From Shimia sp. (GTDB lineage: Bacteria; Pseudomonadota; Alphaproteobacteria; Rhodobacterales; Rhodobacteraceae), in contig NZ_JAKVCW010000013.1 of assembly GCF_022448905.1 (NCBI RefSeq), positions 79,150 to 143,149 of the forward strand: 64,000 nucleotides of DNA, read 5' to 3'. How positions within the stretch are numbered: position 1 is the stretch's first letter; each line of letters opens with the position of its first letter. The notes under the pieces were generated by a model. That model saw only the letters and a program-made list of their open reading frames with translations. It was not told the origin of the DNA and ran no database searches. Shown piece by piece: positions 16,428-24,915 of this stretch. Position numbers and translations under genes: made by a program.

Positions 16428-18302
16428 GTGAGCGATCCACCCAAAGCCTCCCAAAACGAATATTGGTCGGTAGACAGCCAGCCCGCAAAACTGTCTGGCC
16501 GTGTGCCGCTTTGGAAAGCGCCAGCGGTTTTGGTCACTTTTACTGTGCTCGGGGCCTTATCGCTGGTTGTCTTGCAAAACGACGCACTGCTCGGAAGCTT
16601 CTTTACGGCCAATGACTGGGTTTTTGCGCCAGTGCCCGGCCAACACTTCATCGCCATTCGCCACTTCCTGCTGGCGTTTTTTGTAAGCTTTGGTTTGTTC
16701 GCCAATGGCTCTGCCATTGTACGCCTGAAATTCATTGCCGATCTGGTCGGTTCGTTTCTGGCAATTTGTCTCGCCATCGATCTGCTTTCCATCTTTCTGT
16801 GGCAGGCTTTTGATGTCCCGATTTCTCTGCGAAATCTTCAAATCGCAACGGGTTTGATCGGTTTCGCAGTCTTCTCCGCCCGCCTCTACACTTGGGGCGA
16901 AATGCCAGCGCCAGTGCATATGGCCGTGACCCCGGCTCATCCCCTCCGTTCATTTGGGCGTTTTGGGGTACTGGTAGTCCTCGCAGGCGTTCTATCATGG
17001 TGGGTCAATAAGTTGGATTTGCAGTCAGTCTCTTGGCTCAGAGGCCGCGCTTTGCTAGGCGGTCTTGGTCCTGGGGTGTTCCTGTTCCTGCCATCGCTTT
17101 TTTTCATGATGTATTTGCTGGCGGTCTGGGACCGTCGAAAGGAAAAAGAGACGAAGGACTTCGCGCCAGATGTCACAATTGTCATTCCGGCGCACAATGA
17201 AGAATACATCATCGCAGCCACACTGCAGGCCATCGACAAGGCCGCCGAAAGGTATTCAGGTCAAGTCACGGTTTACGTTGTGAACAACAACTCAATCGAC
17301 GGTACGTTTGCCGTTGCCAACACGACCTTTGACCACTTCGCGTACGCCAAAGGCAGAGTCATCAACGAGCCACGTCCCGGCAAAGCGCACGCCCTCAACA
17401 CAGGTTTTGCGGCTGTAACAACCGATTTGGTCATCCGGATCGATGCTGACACACAAATTGATCCAGACTCCTTGCGGTTTGCCCTGCGCCACTTCACCGA
17501 TCCGCATCTTGGGTGCTTGGGCGGCGTACCAAACACCCGCGGCCGTTCATTTTTTGAGCGCGCGCGGTTGGCTGAAGTGCTTATCAATCACGGATACTAT
17601 GCCATCGCCAACACCGCGATTGACGGCCAGGTCGCGATCTCCGGCATGTTTGCGGTCTATCACAGTGATCTGGTGCGCCAACTAGGCGGCTTCGCCTTTG
17701 GCCTCAACGGCGAGGACAGTGATATGTCGATGCGCATTGGCGAATTGGGCTACCGCATCCAGGTCGACCCGCAGGTGCGCTATGAATCCGAAGTTCCGGC
17801 AAGCTACGCACACATGCGTGAACAGCGCATGCGCTGGTTCCGCTCCGCGTTTCACATCACAGCACGCTGCCGCGAGGCAACGGAGTTTCGCAACCCTTCA
17901 CTGCGTGGCTGGCTTGTCTTGCCAATCATGTTGCTGAACACAGCCGTGCGCACCATGGGCATCCCCTTGGTGATCTTTGGTTTGATTGAATTGTTGGAGC
18001 CCTTTGACACCGGTCCGCGTCCGCTTTGGACGGCCGTTGCCGCCGTTATTCTCGGCGCGCCAACCTTGGTGGCGCTAGGCGCTGTACTCATCAACAAGAC
18101 GCCCCGCGCCATTTTGTACCTGCCTGAATACACGGTGTTTCGAATGATGCGCGCCTATTTCACCTTGGAAAGCATGCTTTCAATCAAACTCAGCGGTCGG
18201 CAGCAAAAATCGCCAATTCAGCTACCAGAACTGGAACAGATCACCCTTCCCCTTGCGCCTGAACCCGATACGCTCGAGGCGAGAGGCCCTGCATCCGTTT
18301 GA
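16428..18302 (+). CDS. Membrane family 2 glycosyltransferase with processive-type motifs
   Basis: A 624-residue membrane protein. Several hydrophobic helices lie in the first 235 residues (about 32-50, 78-98, 104-125, 140-152, 178-192 and 212-234). A cytoplasmic GT-A domain follows at about 248-470, with PAHNEE (254-259), the DAD metal site (339-341), GED (428-430) and QRMRW (466-470), the motif of processive BcsA/chitin/hyaluronan-type synthases. C-terminal membrane helices lie near 497-522 and 535-555. GTG start with a CAGGAGA site. Lying directly after sqdB, it may transfer sulfoquinovose or another sugar to a lipid or growing glycan; that is an inference. Its 3' end overlaps the convergent AraC gene by 62 bp. 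Confidence 0.85.
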   Translation: MSDPPKASQNEYWSVDSQPAKLSGRVPLWKAPAVLVTFTVLGALSLVVLQNDALLGSFFTANDWVFAPVPGQHFIAIRHFLLAFFVSFGLFANGSAIVRLKFIADLVGSFLAICLAIDLLSIFLWQAFDVPISLRNLQIATGLIGFAVFSARLYTWGEMPAPVHMAVTPAHPLRSFGRFGVLVVLAGVLSWWVNKLDLQSVSWLRGRALLGGLGPGVFLFLPSLFFMMYLLAVWDRRKEKETKDFAPDVTIVIPAHNEEYIIAATLQAIDKAAERYSGQVTVYVVNNNSIDGTFAVANTTFDHFAYAKGRVINEPRPGKAHALNTGFAAVTTDLVIRIDADTQIDPDSLRFALRHFTDPHLGCLGGVPNTRGRSFFERARLAEVLINHGYYAIANTAIDGQVAISGMFAVYHSDLVRQLGGFAFGLNGEDSDMSMRIGELGYRIQVDPQVRYESEVPASYAHMREQRMRWFRSAFHITARCREATEFRNPSLRGWLVLPIMLLNTAVRTMGIPLVIFGLIELLEPFDTGPRPLWTAVAAVILGAPTLVALGAVLINKTPRAILYLPEYTVFRMMRAYFTLESMLSIKLSGRQQKSPIQLPELEQITLPLAPEPDTLEARGPASV

Positions 18303-19077
18303 AATCCCGGCTGAAGTGAAACGGATCTTGATAACCGCATTGCAATGCCACCTGTGCAATCGGCTTTTCTGTCGTGCGTAACACATAGCTTGCCAAAACA
18401 ATCCGCTCCCTGCGCAGCCAGCCCATCGGGCTGTTGCCAGTTTCTGCCTTGAAACGACGAAACAGCTGGGACTGGCTCAAGCCAGTAAAGGATACAAAAT
18501 CAGCAATGGTCCAGGCGCGATCCAGCTCTTTGCGAACCTTTTCGGCGATCTTGGAAACCACCGTTGTGTCCCGGGCTGAAAGACAATCAGAGCGCAAAGA
18601 CGCCACCCTGGCGAGCACGTTGCCCACCAAAGCACTTATAGCGCCGGGGGTGTTGGCATCCGGCTGGAAAAGCGTGGCAAGAGCCGCCTCGAATGCCACA
18701 TTCAGTTCTTGACACCCGCTCTCAATCGGTGCGGCATCAAACCCCAGCTGCAGACGCAGGGCATCCAGCCCGTGTCCCGAAACGGCCATCCAGAGATAGC
18801 TCCATTTCTCTTCGGCTTCTGCGCCATGCGCATAGGTCAGCGCGGTATCAATCCATGAGAGGTCGCCCGCCTGCGCCTCATAGGCGGCGCCACCAACCTC
18901 GATAGCCCCTGTGCCACCCAGCGTTAGGATCAACACATGTTGGTGATAGTTCTGGCGGACCATGCCATCTACGCCCCGCGCATTTGTGCGCCCTGCCACC
19001 GGCACGGTATAGGGCCAAATGCCAAGGTCCGCAGGCGAAGCATTGAACACAATGCTCGAGTTTTCAAACGCAACCAA
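18241..19077 (-). CDS. AraC-family transcriptional regulator
   Basis: A 278-residue regulator: an N-terminal cupin-like ligand domain (residues 1-150, with the QNYHQHVLILTLGG strand typical of AraC sensors) and a C-terminal double helix-turn-helix (about 175-270; SFTGLSQSQLFRRFKAETG and CGYQDPFHFSRDFKRMQGLSPRAYR). It is the last gene of a minus-strand set behind P450 and ferredoxin, with a 12-bp gap, so it is probably co-transcribed and may autoregulate that set. Its last 62 bp run through the 3' end of the oppositely oriented glycosyltransferase gene. Confidence 0.88.
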   Translation of the reverse strand: MVAFENSSIVFNASPADLGIWPYTVPVAGRTNARGVDGMVRQNYHQHVLILTLGGTGAIEVGGAAYEAQAGDLSWIDTALTYAHGAEAEEKWSYLWMAVSGHGLDALRLQLGFDAAPIESGCQELNVAFEAALATLFQPDANTPGAISALVGNVLARVASLRSDCLSARDTTVVSKIAEKVRKELDRAWTIADFVSFTGLSQSQLFRRFKAETGNSPMGWLRRERIVLASYVLRTTEKPIAQVALQCGYQDPFHFSRDFKRMQGLSPRAYRVQAQGEG

Positions 19078-19089
19078 GGCTGCCTGCCC

Positions 19090-19410
19090 TCACACCTGCG
19101 TGTCCGGCACGTTGATCTCCATGCCCTGCATCTCTTCTGTGACCAGCACCTGACAACTCAAACGGCTGGTGGGTTGCGGATCAATCACAAACTCCAACAT
19201 GTCCACTTCATCCGCTTCCGGCGCAGCTACGCGTTCGAACCACTCTTGCGGCAGCACGCAGTGGCATGTTCCGCACGCGCAGGCGCCGCCGCATTCCGCG
19301 GCAATCGCATCAACAGCGGCATTCACAGCCGCCTGCATCAGCGAAGTGCCAAGAGACGCCTCTGCCTCAAACCGCGCGCCATCAGCCTGCACAAAAGTCA
19401 GTTTAATCAT
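19090..19410 (-). CDS. [2Fe-2S] ferredoxin, putidaredoxin/adrenodoxin type
   Basis: A 106-residue ferredoxin. The cluster ligands are in CGGACACGTCHC (about residues 40-51), with the last ligand in the SRLSCQV segment near residue 85; the Cys spacing is that of P450-type ferredoxins. It passes electrons from an NAD(P)H ferredoxin reductase to a cytochrome P450, and the P450 is encoded immediately upstream (15-bp gap). No reductase gene is present in this window, so one from elsewhere must serve. Confidence 0.92.
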   Translation of the reverse strand: MIKLTFVQADGARFEAEASLGTSLMQAAVNAAVDAIAAECGGACACGTCHCVLPQEWFERVAAPEADEVDMLEFVIDPQPTSRLSCQVLVTEEMQGMEINVPDTQV

Positions 19411-19425
19411 AGCCTTGTCCTGTTC

Positions 19426-20667
19426 TTACGCCCGTTTCCACCCAATGCGCAGCGCTTCTGGCCCGCGCACAGAAAGGCCGTGTTTGTACTTCACATCTGT
19501 TTCCGCCAACACGATGTCGGAGAACCGCGCGTTGATCGTTGAAAAAATCACATCCATGTCCAGGCGTGCGAGGTGGTTGCCAAGACAAAAATGTCCACCG
19601 CCGCCAAAAGCCATATGCCGGTTCGGCGTCCTGCCAACGTCAAACACATCCGGGTTCTCAAACCGTGCTGGATCGCGGTTGGCCGCGCCATACAGCAACC
19701 CGAAACGCGTTCCGGCCGGGAACATCTTACCGCCAACCTCCGTGTCTTCAGTGGCAAACCGATGAAAATACGGCAGTGGTGATTCAAACCGAAACATCTC
19801 TTGCACAGCCGTTTTCATCAACGATGCATCATCCCGAAGCCTTTGATGTTGTTCTGGAAAGCGCAATAATGCGTGCATGCCACTGCCCAGCACATCAATG
19901 GTAGACCCGTGCCCCGCCATAAGGATCAACATGGCCGTAGAGATAAGTTCGTCCTGGCTCAATTGCCCGGCATCGCGGTGCGCGATCAAGCGACTGAGCA
20001 AGTCTTCCTGCGGCGCGGCCTCGCGGTCCGCCAACAGGTCCAGCAGGTACTCGTAGAACTCCTTTGTGGCCAGTTCCGCGCGTGCCTTGTCCGCGTCGCC
20101 CCGCCCTGGGTCATAGTAGCGGACGACCTCCTCGGACCAATTCCGCAGTTTTGGCGCATCTTCGTCCGGGACACCCAGCACCCTACCAATGATATGCCCT
20201 GGCACATGCGCGGCAAAATCACTGACAAAATCAATTTCGTCTTGTTCTGACAGATCATCTAGCAACCTATCGACAAAGGCCTGAATGGCATCTCTCTGAC
20301 GCGCAATCATCGCAGGGGTAAATTCCCGAAACACAACTTTGCGCAAGCGGTCGTGTGTCTCTCCCTCGCTTTCCAGCAAGTTCACCTGCACATATCGCTC
20401 GTGAAAGGGCATATCGTGAAAGTTGATCGCGCGCTGCTGTGCCTTGCGATCTGCCGCACTTATGAAGGCTTCATTGTTGCGCAACATGGTTTTGTTGAGC
20501 GCCACGGCCTCAATATCCGCCATCTTGGTCAACATCCACGTGTCCGCCTCTTCCCAATAGTAAGGCGTGTCCATCGCCCGCATGGCGGCATACACGGCAT
20601 ATGGGTCTGCGGCGAAAGCCGCACTATGGGGATCCAAAGCAAACTTGGTGGCTGGGTTGACTGACAT
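19426..20667 (-). CDS. Cytochrome P450
   Basis: A 413-residue soluble bacterial P450. The heme thiolate is Cys361 in FGGGGHFCLGNHLAR, the K-helix ExxR is E290-R293, and the I-helix oxygen-activation segment is AGHGST (251-256), where most bacterial P450s have an acidic or amide residue before the Thr. The frame stays open upstream, but the ATG at 20667 follows a clear GAGGAA site and gives a normal N-terminus. It is encoded with its ferredoxin and an AraC regulator. Substrate unknown; resemblance to CYP111/CYP107-like bacterial hydroxylases is only impressionistic. Confidence 0.92.
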   Translation of the reverse strand: MSVNPATKFALDPHSAAFAADPYAVYAAMRAMDTPYYWEEADTWMLTKMADIEAVALNKTMLRNNEAFISAADRKAQQRAINFHDMPFHERYVQVNLLESEGETHDRLRKVVFREFTPAMIARQRDAIQAFVDRLLDDLSEQDEIDFVSDFAAHVPGHIIGRVLGVPDEDAPKLRNWSEEVVRYYDPGRGDADKARAELATKEFYEYLLDLLADREAAPQEDLLSRLIAHRDAGQLSQDELISTAMLILMAGHGSTIDVLGSGMHALLRFPEQHQRLRDDASLMKTAVQEMFRFESPLPYFHRFATEDTEVGGKMFPAGTRFGLLYGAANRDPARFENPDVFDVGRTPNRHMAFGGGGHFCLGNHLARLDMDVIFSTINARFSDIVLAETDVKYKHGLSVRGPEALRIGWKRA

Positions 20668-20943
20668 TTCTTCCTCGCGCAATTCGAAACTGGACAATAC
20701 TTTCACCGAGGGCAAAGTAAATGACCAAACCCACCACAAAAATGGACAAAAGTCGCATCTAAGCCACACATGCACCCACACACGGAGCCCAGTCTTTCAT
20801 CGGCAAGTCGATGAATTCACAACCCAAAAGTGTGAAATCTGAAACTTTCGTAACGCGTGACGAAAATATTTGACCAAATGATACATTCCCCCCATGGTAG
20901 CGGCACCAAACACCAAAAGAAAAATCCCAGGGGGATATGTTCC

Positions 20944-22014
20944 ATGAAAAATCAATCATTTAAGCTGTCCGCGACCATCGCCGTTGCCGCCACACTTGGC
21001 GCCGGTGCTGCGTCCGCCGACACTCTGCGTCTTTTGACCTGGGGCGGCTACGCACCAGAAGAAATTGTTGCCAAATTTGAAGCCGAAACCGGCCACACCG
21101 TTGAAGTGACCAAGTCCAACAACGAAGAGATGATCGCGAAGCTGCGCGCCACTGGTGGCGGTGGTTTTGATCTGGCACAGCCAAGCCAGGACCGCATCGC
21201 AGGCCCCCAGGAAGAGTTCGGCATCTACAAACCAATCGACCTGTCCAAGATTGACGCCTCCCTCTTCATTCCGTCCATGCTGGACGCCACCAAAGGCAAC
21301 ACCACAGTAGGTGGCGACGTCTACGGCGTGCCGCACGTTTGGGGCACCTCCGGCCTGGTTGTCGACACAGCCAAAGCCTCCATGGTTCAGGACTACACCG
21401 ACCTCTGCGCCTCTGACGTCGCAGGCAAAGTGTCCTACCGCCTGAAGCGCCCAACCCTGATCGGCTTTGCCTACTCCATGGGTTTGGACCCGTTCGCAGC
21501 TTATGGCGACGCAGCAGCTTACGAAGACATCATGAAGCAGGTCGAAGCCAAGCTGATCGAATGTAAAGCAGGCGTGAAAACCTACTGGGGTGGCGGCGAC
21601 GAGCTGATGGGCCTGATGCGCTCCGGTGAGGTTGTGGCCTCCATGGCGTGGGATACCGGCGGATGGAAACTGAACGCTGACAACGCCGACATCACCTTTG
21701 TGGCTCCAGCATCCGGCGCACTGGGCTGGGTTGACACCTTTGTACTGCCAGCCAAAGGCAAAGCAGACGACGCAGCTTATGCGTGGATCAACTTTGTGAT
21801 GCAGCCTGAAGTGGCCGCGATGATCACCGCAGCCGCAGGCAACTTCACCGCCTCCAAAGGCGCAGACGCCTTCGCAGCAGACGATCTGAAAGCCCGCTAT
21901 CAGGCGTCCTTCCCAGCCGAAGCCATCGACAACATCAAGTGGTATCCACCAGTGCCAGCCGGCCTGGAAGCCATCGAAGGTGGCGTTCTGGATCGCGTTA
22001 AAGCGGCCAAGTAA
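20944..22014 (+). CDS. Polyamine-type ABC transporter substrate-binding protein (PotD/PotF-like)
   Basis: A 356-residue periplasmic binding protein. The signal peptide covers about residues 1-25 (ending GAASADT), then LRLLTWGGYAPEEIVAKFE, the classic start of spermidine/putrescine binding proteins. Asp/Glu-rich pocket segments and the WYPPVPAG tail also fit. It begins at the ATG at 20944; an in-frame extension upstream lacks a signal-peptide-like start. The 276-bp gap to the divergent P450 gene carries no gene and should hold both promoters. A strong hairpin follows the stop. Spermidine or putrescine is likely but unproven. Confidence 0.9.
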   Translation: MKNQSFKLSATIAVAATLGAGAASADTLRLLTWGGYAPEEIVAKFEAETGHTVEVTKSNNEEMIAKLRATGGGGFDLAQPSQDRIAGPQEEFGIYKPIDLSKIDASLFIPSMLDATKGNTTVGGDVYGVPHVWGTSGLVVDTAKASMVQDYTDLCASDVAGKVSYRLKRPTLIGFAYSMGLDPFAAYGDAAAYEDIMKQVEAKLIECKAGVKTYWGGGDELMGLMRSGEVVASMAWDTGGWKLNADNADITFVAPASGALGWVDTFVLPAKGKADDAAYAWINFVMQPEVAAMITAAAGNFTASKGADAFAADDLKARYQASFPAEAIDNIKWYPPVPAGLEAIEGGVLDRVKAAK

Positions 22015-22040
22015 GCCCTACCATTTTTGAAACAAAAACA

Positions 22041-22069
22041 GCGTGTGCCCAAACCGGGCGCACGCTTTT
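22041..22069 (+). terminator. Intercistronic hairpin with short T-run after the polyamine binding-protein gene
   Basis: Arms GCGTGTGCCC and GGGCGCACGC (one G-U pair), loop AAACC, followed by TTTT. It lies in the 79-bp gap between binding protein and ATPase and probably acts as a partial terminator. Confidence 0.7.
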
Positions 22070-22093
22070 GACGACTTTAAAGGACCTCACCCA

Positions 22094-23194
22094 ATGACGC
22101 CTGATCTGCAGTGCACCAACCTCACCAAGCAATTTGGCGACAGCAAAGCGGTGGACAACGTGTCCTTCTCCGTGCCAGCGGGGTCCTTCTTCTCGATCCT
22201 TGGGCCATCCGGCTGCGGCAAAACCACGATCATGCGTATGATCGCTGGTTTCCTGGAACCAACCAGCGGCGACATCGAGATCAAAGGTAAATCGGTTCTG
22301 AACGTGCCGCCAAACAAGCGCCACGTGAACATGGTGTTCCAGCACCTCGCCCTGTTCCCCATGATGAACATCGCCGACAACATCGGCTACGGCCTGCGCC
22401 GCGCGGGCATGCACAAGAAAGACATTGGTTTCAAAGTCGACGAAGCCCTCGAACGCATCGGCCTACCCGGCATCGGGCACCGTCGTGTCGACGAACTCTC
22501 TGGCGGTCAGAAACAGCGCGTGGCCATTGCCCGCTGTATGGTGCTTGAACCCGATGTGCTGTTGCTTGACGAACCTCTCGGCGCGCTTGATCTCAAGCTC
22601 CGCGAACACATGAAGGTGGAGCTCAAAAACCTCCAAGCCGCGTTTGACACCACTTTTGTCTACATCACCCACGACCAGTCCGAGGCACTGGTGATGTCTG
22701 ACAACATCGCCGTGATGAACGCCGGCCGTTTTGAGCAGGTTGGCAGCGCGCAAGACCTATACTACCGCCCCGACACCGCTTTTGTGGCGGGCTTTGTAGG
22801 CGACAGCAACCGCTGGTCGGGCAAGGTTGTGAAACAAGACGGCGGCAACGCCCTTGTGCAAACCACCTCCGGCCTCACCCTGCGCGGCGCCACACATGGG
22901 CGCACCCTGTCTGAAGGCGACACCGTTGACGCTTTTGTCCGTCCGGAAGCAATCCGCATTGCCCACAACGCTGATGACCTCGCCAATTTCGACAACCAAA
23001 TCTCCGGTACTGTGACCTCGATCCTGTTTAATGGCGCAGCCTCCCGCGTCATGGTCCGCGACACGGCCGGGCACGGAGAGGTTGCGGTCAACCTGCCGCA
23101 ATCCGGTGAGTTTGCAAACCTTTCCAAAGGCGCGCCAATCCATATTGGCTGGGCCAGTGATCAGGCCAATTGCTTTGCCGCAGGAGCCTCCTGA
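22094..23194 (+). CDS. potA: Polyamine-type ABC transporter ATP-binding protein
   Basis: A 366-residue ATPase of the PotA class: Walker A GPSGCGKTT (about residues 36-44), signature LSGGQKQRVAIAR, Walker B VLLLDEPLGALD, H-loop ITHDQSEALVMSD, plus a C-terminal TOBE domain. The ATG at 22094 has an AAAGGA site; the frame is open further upstream without one. The stop shares a base with the first permease start. It powers uptake of the ligand caught by the preceding binding protein. Confidence 0.92.
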   Translation: MTPDLQCTNLTKQFGDSKAVDNVSFSVPAGSFFSILGPSGCGKTTIMRMIAGFLEPTSGDIEIKGKSVLNVPPNKRHVNMVFQHLALFPMMNIADNIGYGLRRAGMHKKDIGFKVDEALERIGLPGIGHRRVDELSGGQKQRVAIARCMVLEPDVLLLDEPLGALDLKLREHMKVELKNLQAAFDTTFVYITHDQSEALVMSDNIAVMNAGRFEQVGSAQDLYYRPDTAFVAGFVGDSNRWSGKVVKQDGGNALVQTTSGLTLRGATHGRTLSEGDTVDAFVRPEAIRIAHNADDLANFDNQISGTVTSILFNGAASRVMVRDTAGHGEVAVNLPQSGEFANLSKGAPIHIGWASDQANCFAAGAS

Positions 23195-24051
23195 TGCACC
23201 GCGAAGCCAAACTTGGATTAGTCCTTCTCCTTACCCCGCTACTGCTGTGGCTGGTGCTCCTCATCTTCATCCCTCACATCGACCTGTTTCTGGTGTCGAT
23301 GCGGGAGCGCGTTGGCGTTGGTCAATATGACCTGAGCTTCGCCAACTATCTAACGTTCTTCCAGGAACCGCTTTACCTGGTGACCTTCCTGCGCACCGCC
23401 GTGATGTCGATCTTTGCAACCATTCTGACGTTGCTGATCGGCTTTCCTGTGGCTTACTACATCGCCAAAATGGCCAAAGGCCGCACCCAATCGGCGCTGT
23501 TCCTGCTCTGTCTCGTGCCATTTTGGGTCTCCGAGCTCGTGCGCACTTTTGGCTGGATGATCCTACTGCGCGAAACCGGCATCATCTCCAATCTGTTGCA
23601 GTCCGTCGGCCTTGCCAGCGGCCCGGTGGAGATGCTCTACAACGATGCAGCCATTATGGTGGGTCTCGTCTATACCTCGATGCTCTTCATGGTCGTGCCT
23701 TTGGTCACGACTCTGGAAAGCCTTCCAGACGAAGTTGTCGAAGCGGGCTACGATCTGGGCGGCAACGGGCTCAGCGTTCTGCGCGAAATCATCATCCCGC
23801 ACGCCATGCCCGGCATCGTTTCCGGCTCCATCGTCGTCTTCATGCTCTGTTTGGGCAACTACCTGACCCCCACCATGCTGGGTGGCAAAGAAAGCCTCTG
23901 GTTCACCGAGTTGATCTACTCGCAGTTCATCGTGCGCTTCAACTGGGAGCTTGGCGCCGCCTTCGGCTTCCTGCTGTTGATCCTCTCTTCTGTGATTGTC
24001 TGGGGCATGTTGCGCCTGACCGGCCAATCGCTTGAAAAGACCATGGGATAA
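23194..24051 (+). CDS. potB: Polyamine-type ABC transporter permease (PotB-like)
   Basis: A 285-residue inner-membrane permease with about six helices. The EAA-type coupling segment is EAGYDLGGNGLSVLREIIIP (about residues 180-200). It starts at an ATG nested in the ATPase stop (TGATG), preceded by CAGGAG, and ends 12 bp before the next permease. Forms the translocation pore with that partner. Confidence 0.9.
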   Translation: MHREAKLGLVLLLTPLLLWLVLLIFIPHIDLFLVSMRERVGVGQYDLSFANYLTFFQEPLYLVTFLRTAVMSIFATILTLLIGFPVAYYIAKMAKGRTQSALFLLCLVPFWVSELVRTFGWMILLRETGIISNLLQSVGLASGPVEMLYNDAAIMVGLVYTSMLFMVVPLVTTLESLPDEVVEAGYDLGGNGLSVLREIIIPHAMPGIVSGSIVVFMLCLGNYLTPTMLGGKESLWFTELIYSQFIVRFNWELGAAFGFLLLILSSVIVWGMLRLTGQSLEKTMG

Positions 24052-24063
24052 GGAGCAGACACT

Positions 24064-24915
24064 ATGATCCCCTCAATCCCACAATCCCGCCTACTCACCA
24101 CGGCATATGCGGCCTATGTTGTTCTGTTCTTCATCTTCCTCGCATTACCCTTGATCGTAGTTGCGGCCTTTGCCTTCAACGACAGCCAGTTTCCGTCCCT
24201 GCCTTGGGAAGGCTTTACGTGGAACTGGTTCTTCGGCTCTGAACGCCCCATGATTGGTGTGTTCCACGAACGCAGCATCCTGCGTGCCATTGGCACGTCG
24301 GTGTTTGTGGCCTTCTGTGTCTCCGCACTTTCGATGGTTGTCGGTCTCTCCAACGCCTTCCTGTTCAACCGCTATAAATTCCGCGGTCAGGGTCTACTCT
24401 ATGTCTTCATGCTATTGCCGCTGGTGATCCCGGGCATCGTTTTGGGCATCTCAATTTTGGTGGCCTCCAGCCGTCTGGCCAATGGTCTCTGGGATGGGTT
24501 CCAATGGGATGTGGAAGCGCTGCGCCCTGGCCTTTGGCTGGTGATCCTGGGGCAGTTCTCCTTCATCACAACCATCGCCACGCTGGTGATTGGTGCGCGC
24601 CTTCAAAAGTTTGACCGCACACTGGAAGAAGCCGCGCTCAACCTTGGCGCTGGACGCCTCACAGCGATCCGCACCATCACCCTGCCCTATCTGGCGCCTG
24701 CCATGATTGGCGCCTTTGTGGTGGCCTTCCTGATGAGCTTTGAAAACTTCAACACGACATTGATGCTCGTTGGGTCCGATGCGCCCCTGACCATCGCCAT
24801 GTTTGACCGCCTTAAAGAAGGCTCAACGCCTCTCTTGAATGCGGTCAGCCTGCTCTTGATGCTGGGTTCGTCCTTACTGGCGTTGATCATGATCGCCTTT
24901 CAAAAGAAAAACTAA
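24064..24915 (+). CDS. potC: Polyamine-type ABC transporter permease (PotC-like)
   Basis: A 283-residue permease with about six membrane helices; the coupling loop is EEAALNLGAGRLTAIRTITLP (about residues 185-205) and the first periplasmic segment (FAFNDSQFPSLPWEG) is characteristic of PotC proteins. A GGAG site precedes the ATG. It is the last gene of the operon, and its stop overlaps the convergent AbrB-type gene by four bases. Confidence 0.9.
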   Translation: MIPSIPQSRLLTTAYAAYVVLFFIFLALPLIVVAAFAFNDSQFPSLPWEGFTWNWFFGSERPMIGVFHERSILRAIGTSVFVAFCVSALSMVVGLSNAFLFNRYKFRGQGLLYVFMLLPLVIPGIVLGISILVASSRLANGLWDGFQWDVEALRPGLWLVILGQFSFITTIATLVIGARLQKFDRTLEEAALNLGAGRLTAIRTITLPYLAPAMIGAFVVAFLMSFENFNTTLMLVGSDAPLTIAMFDRLKEGSTPLLNAVSLLLMLGSSLLALIMIAFQKKN

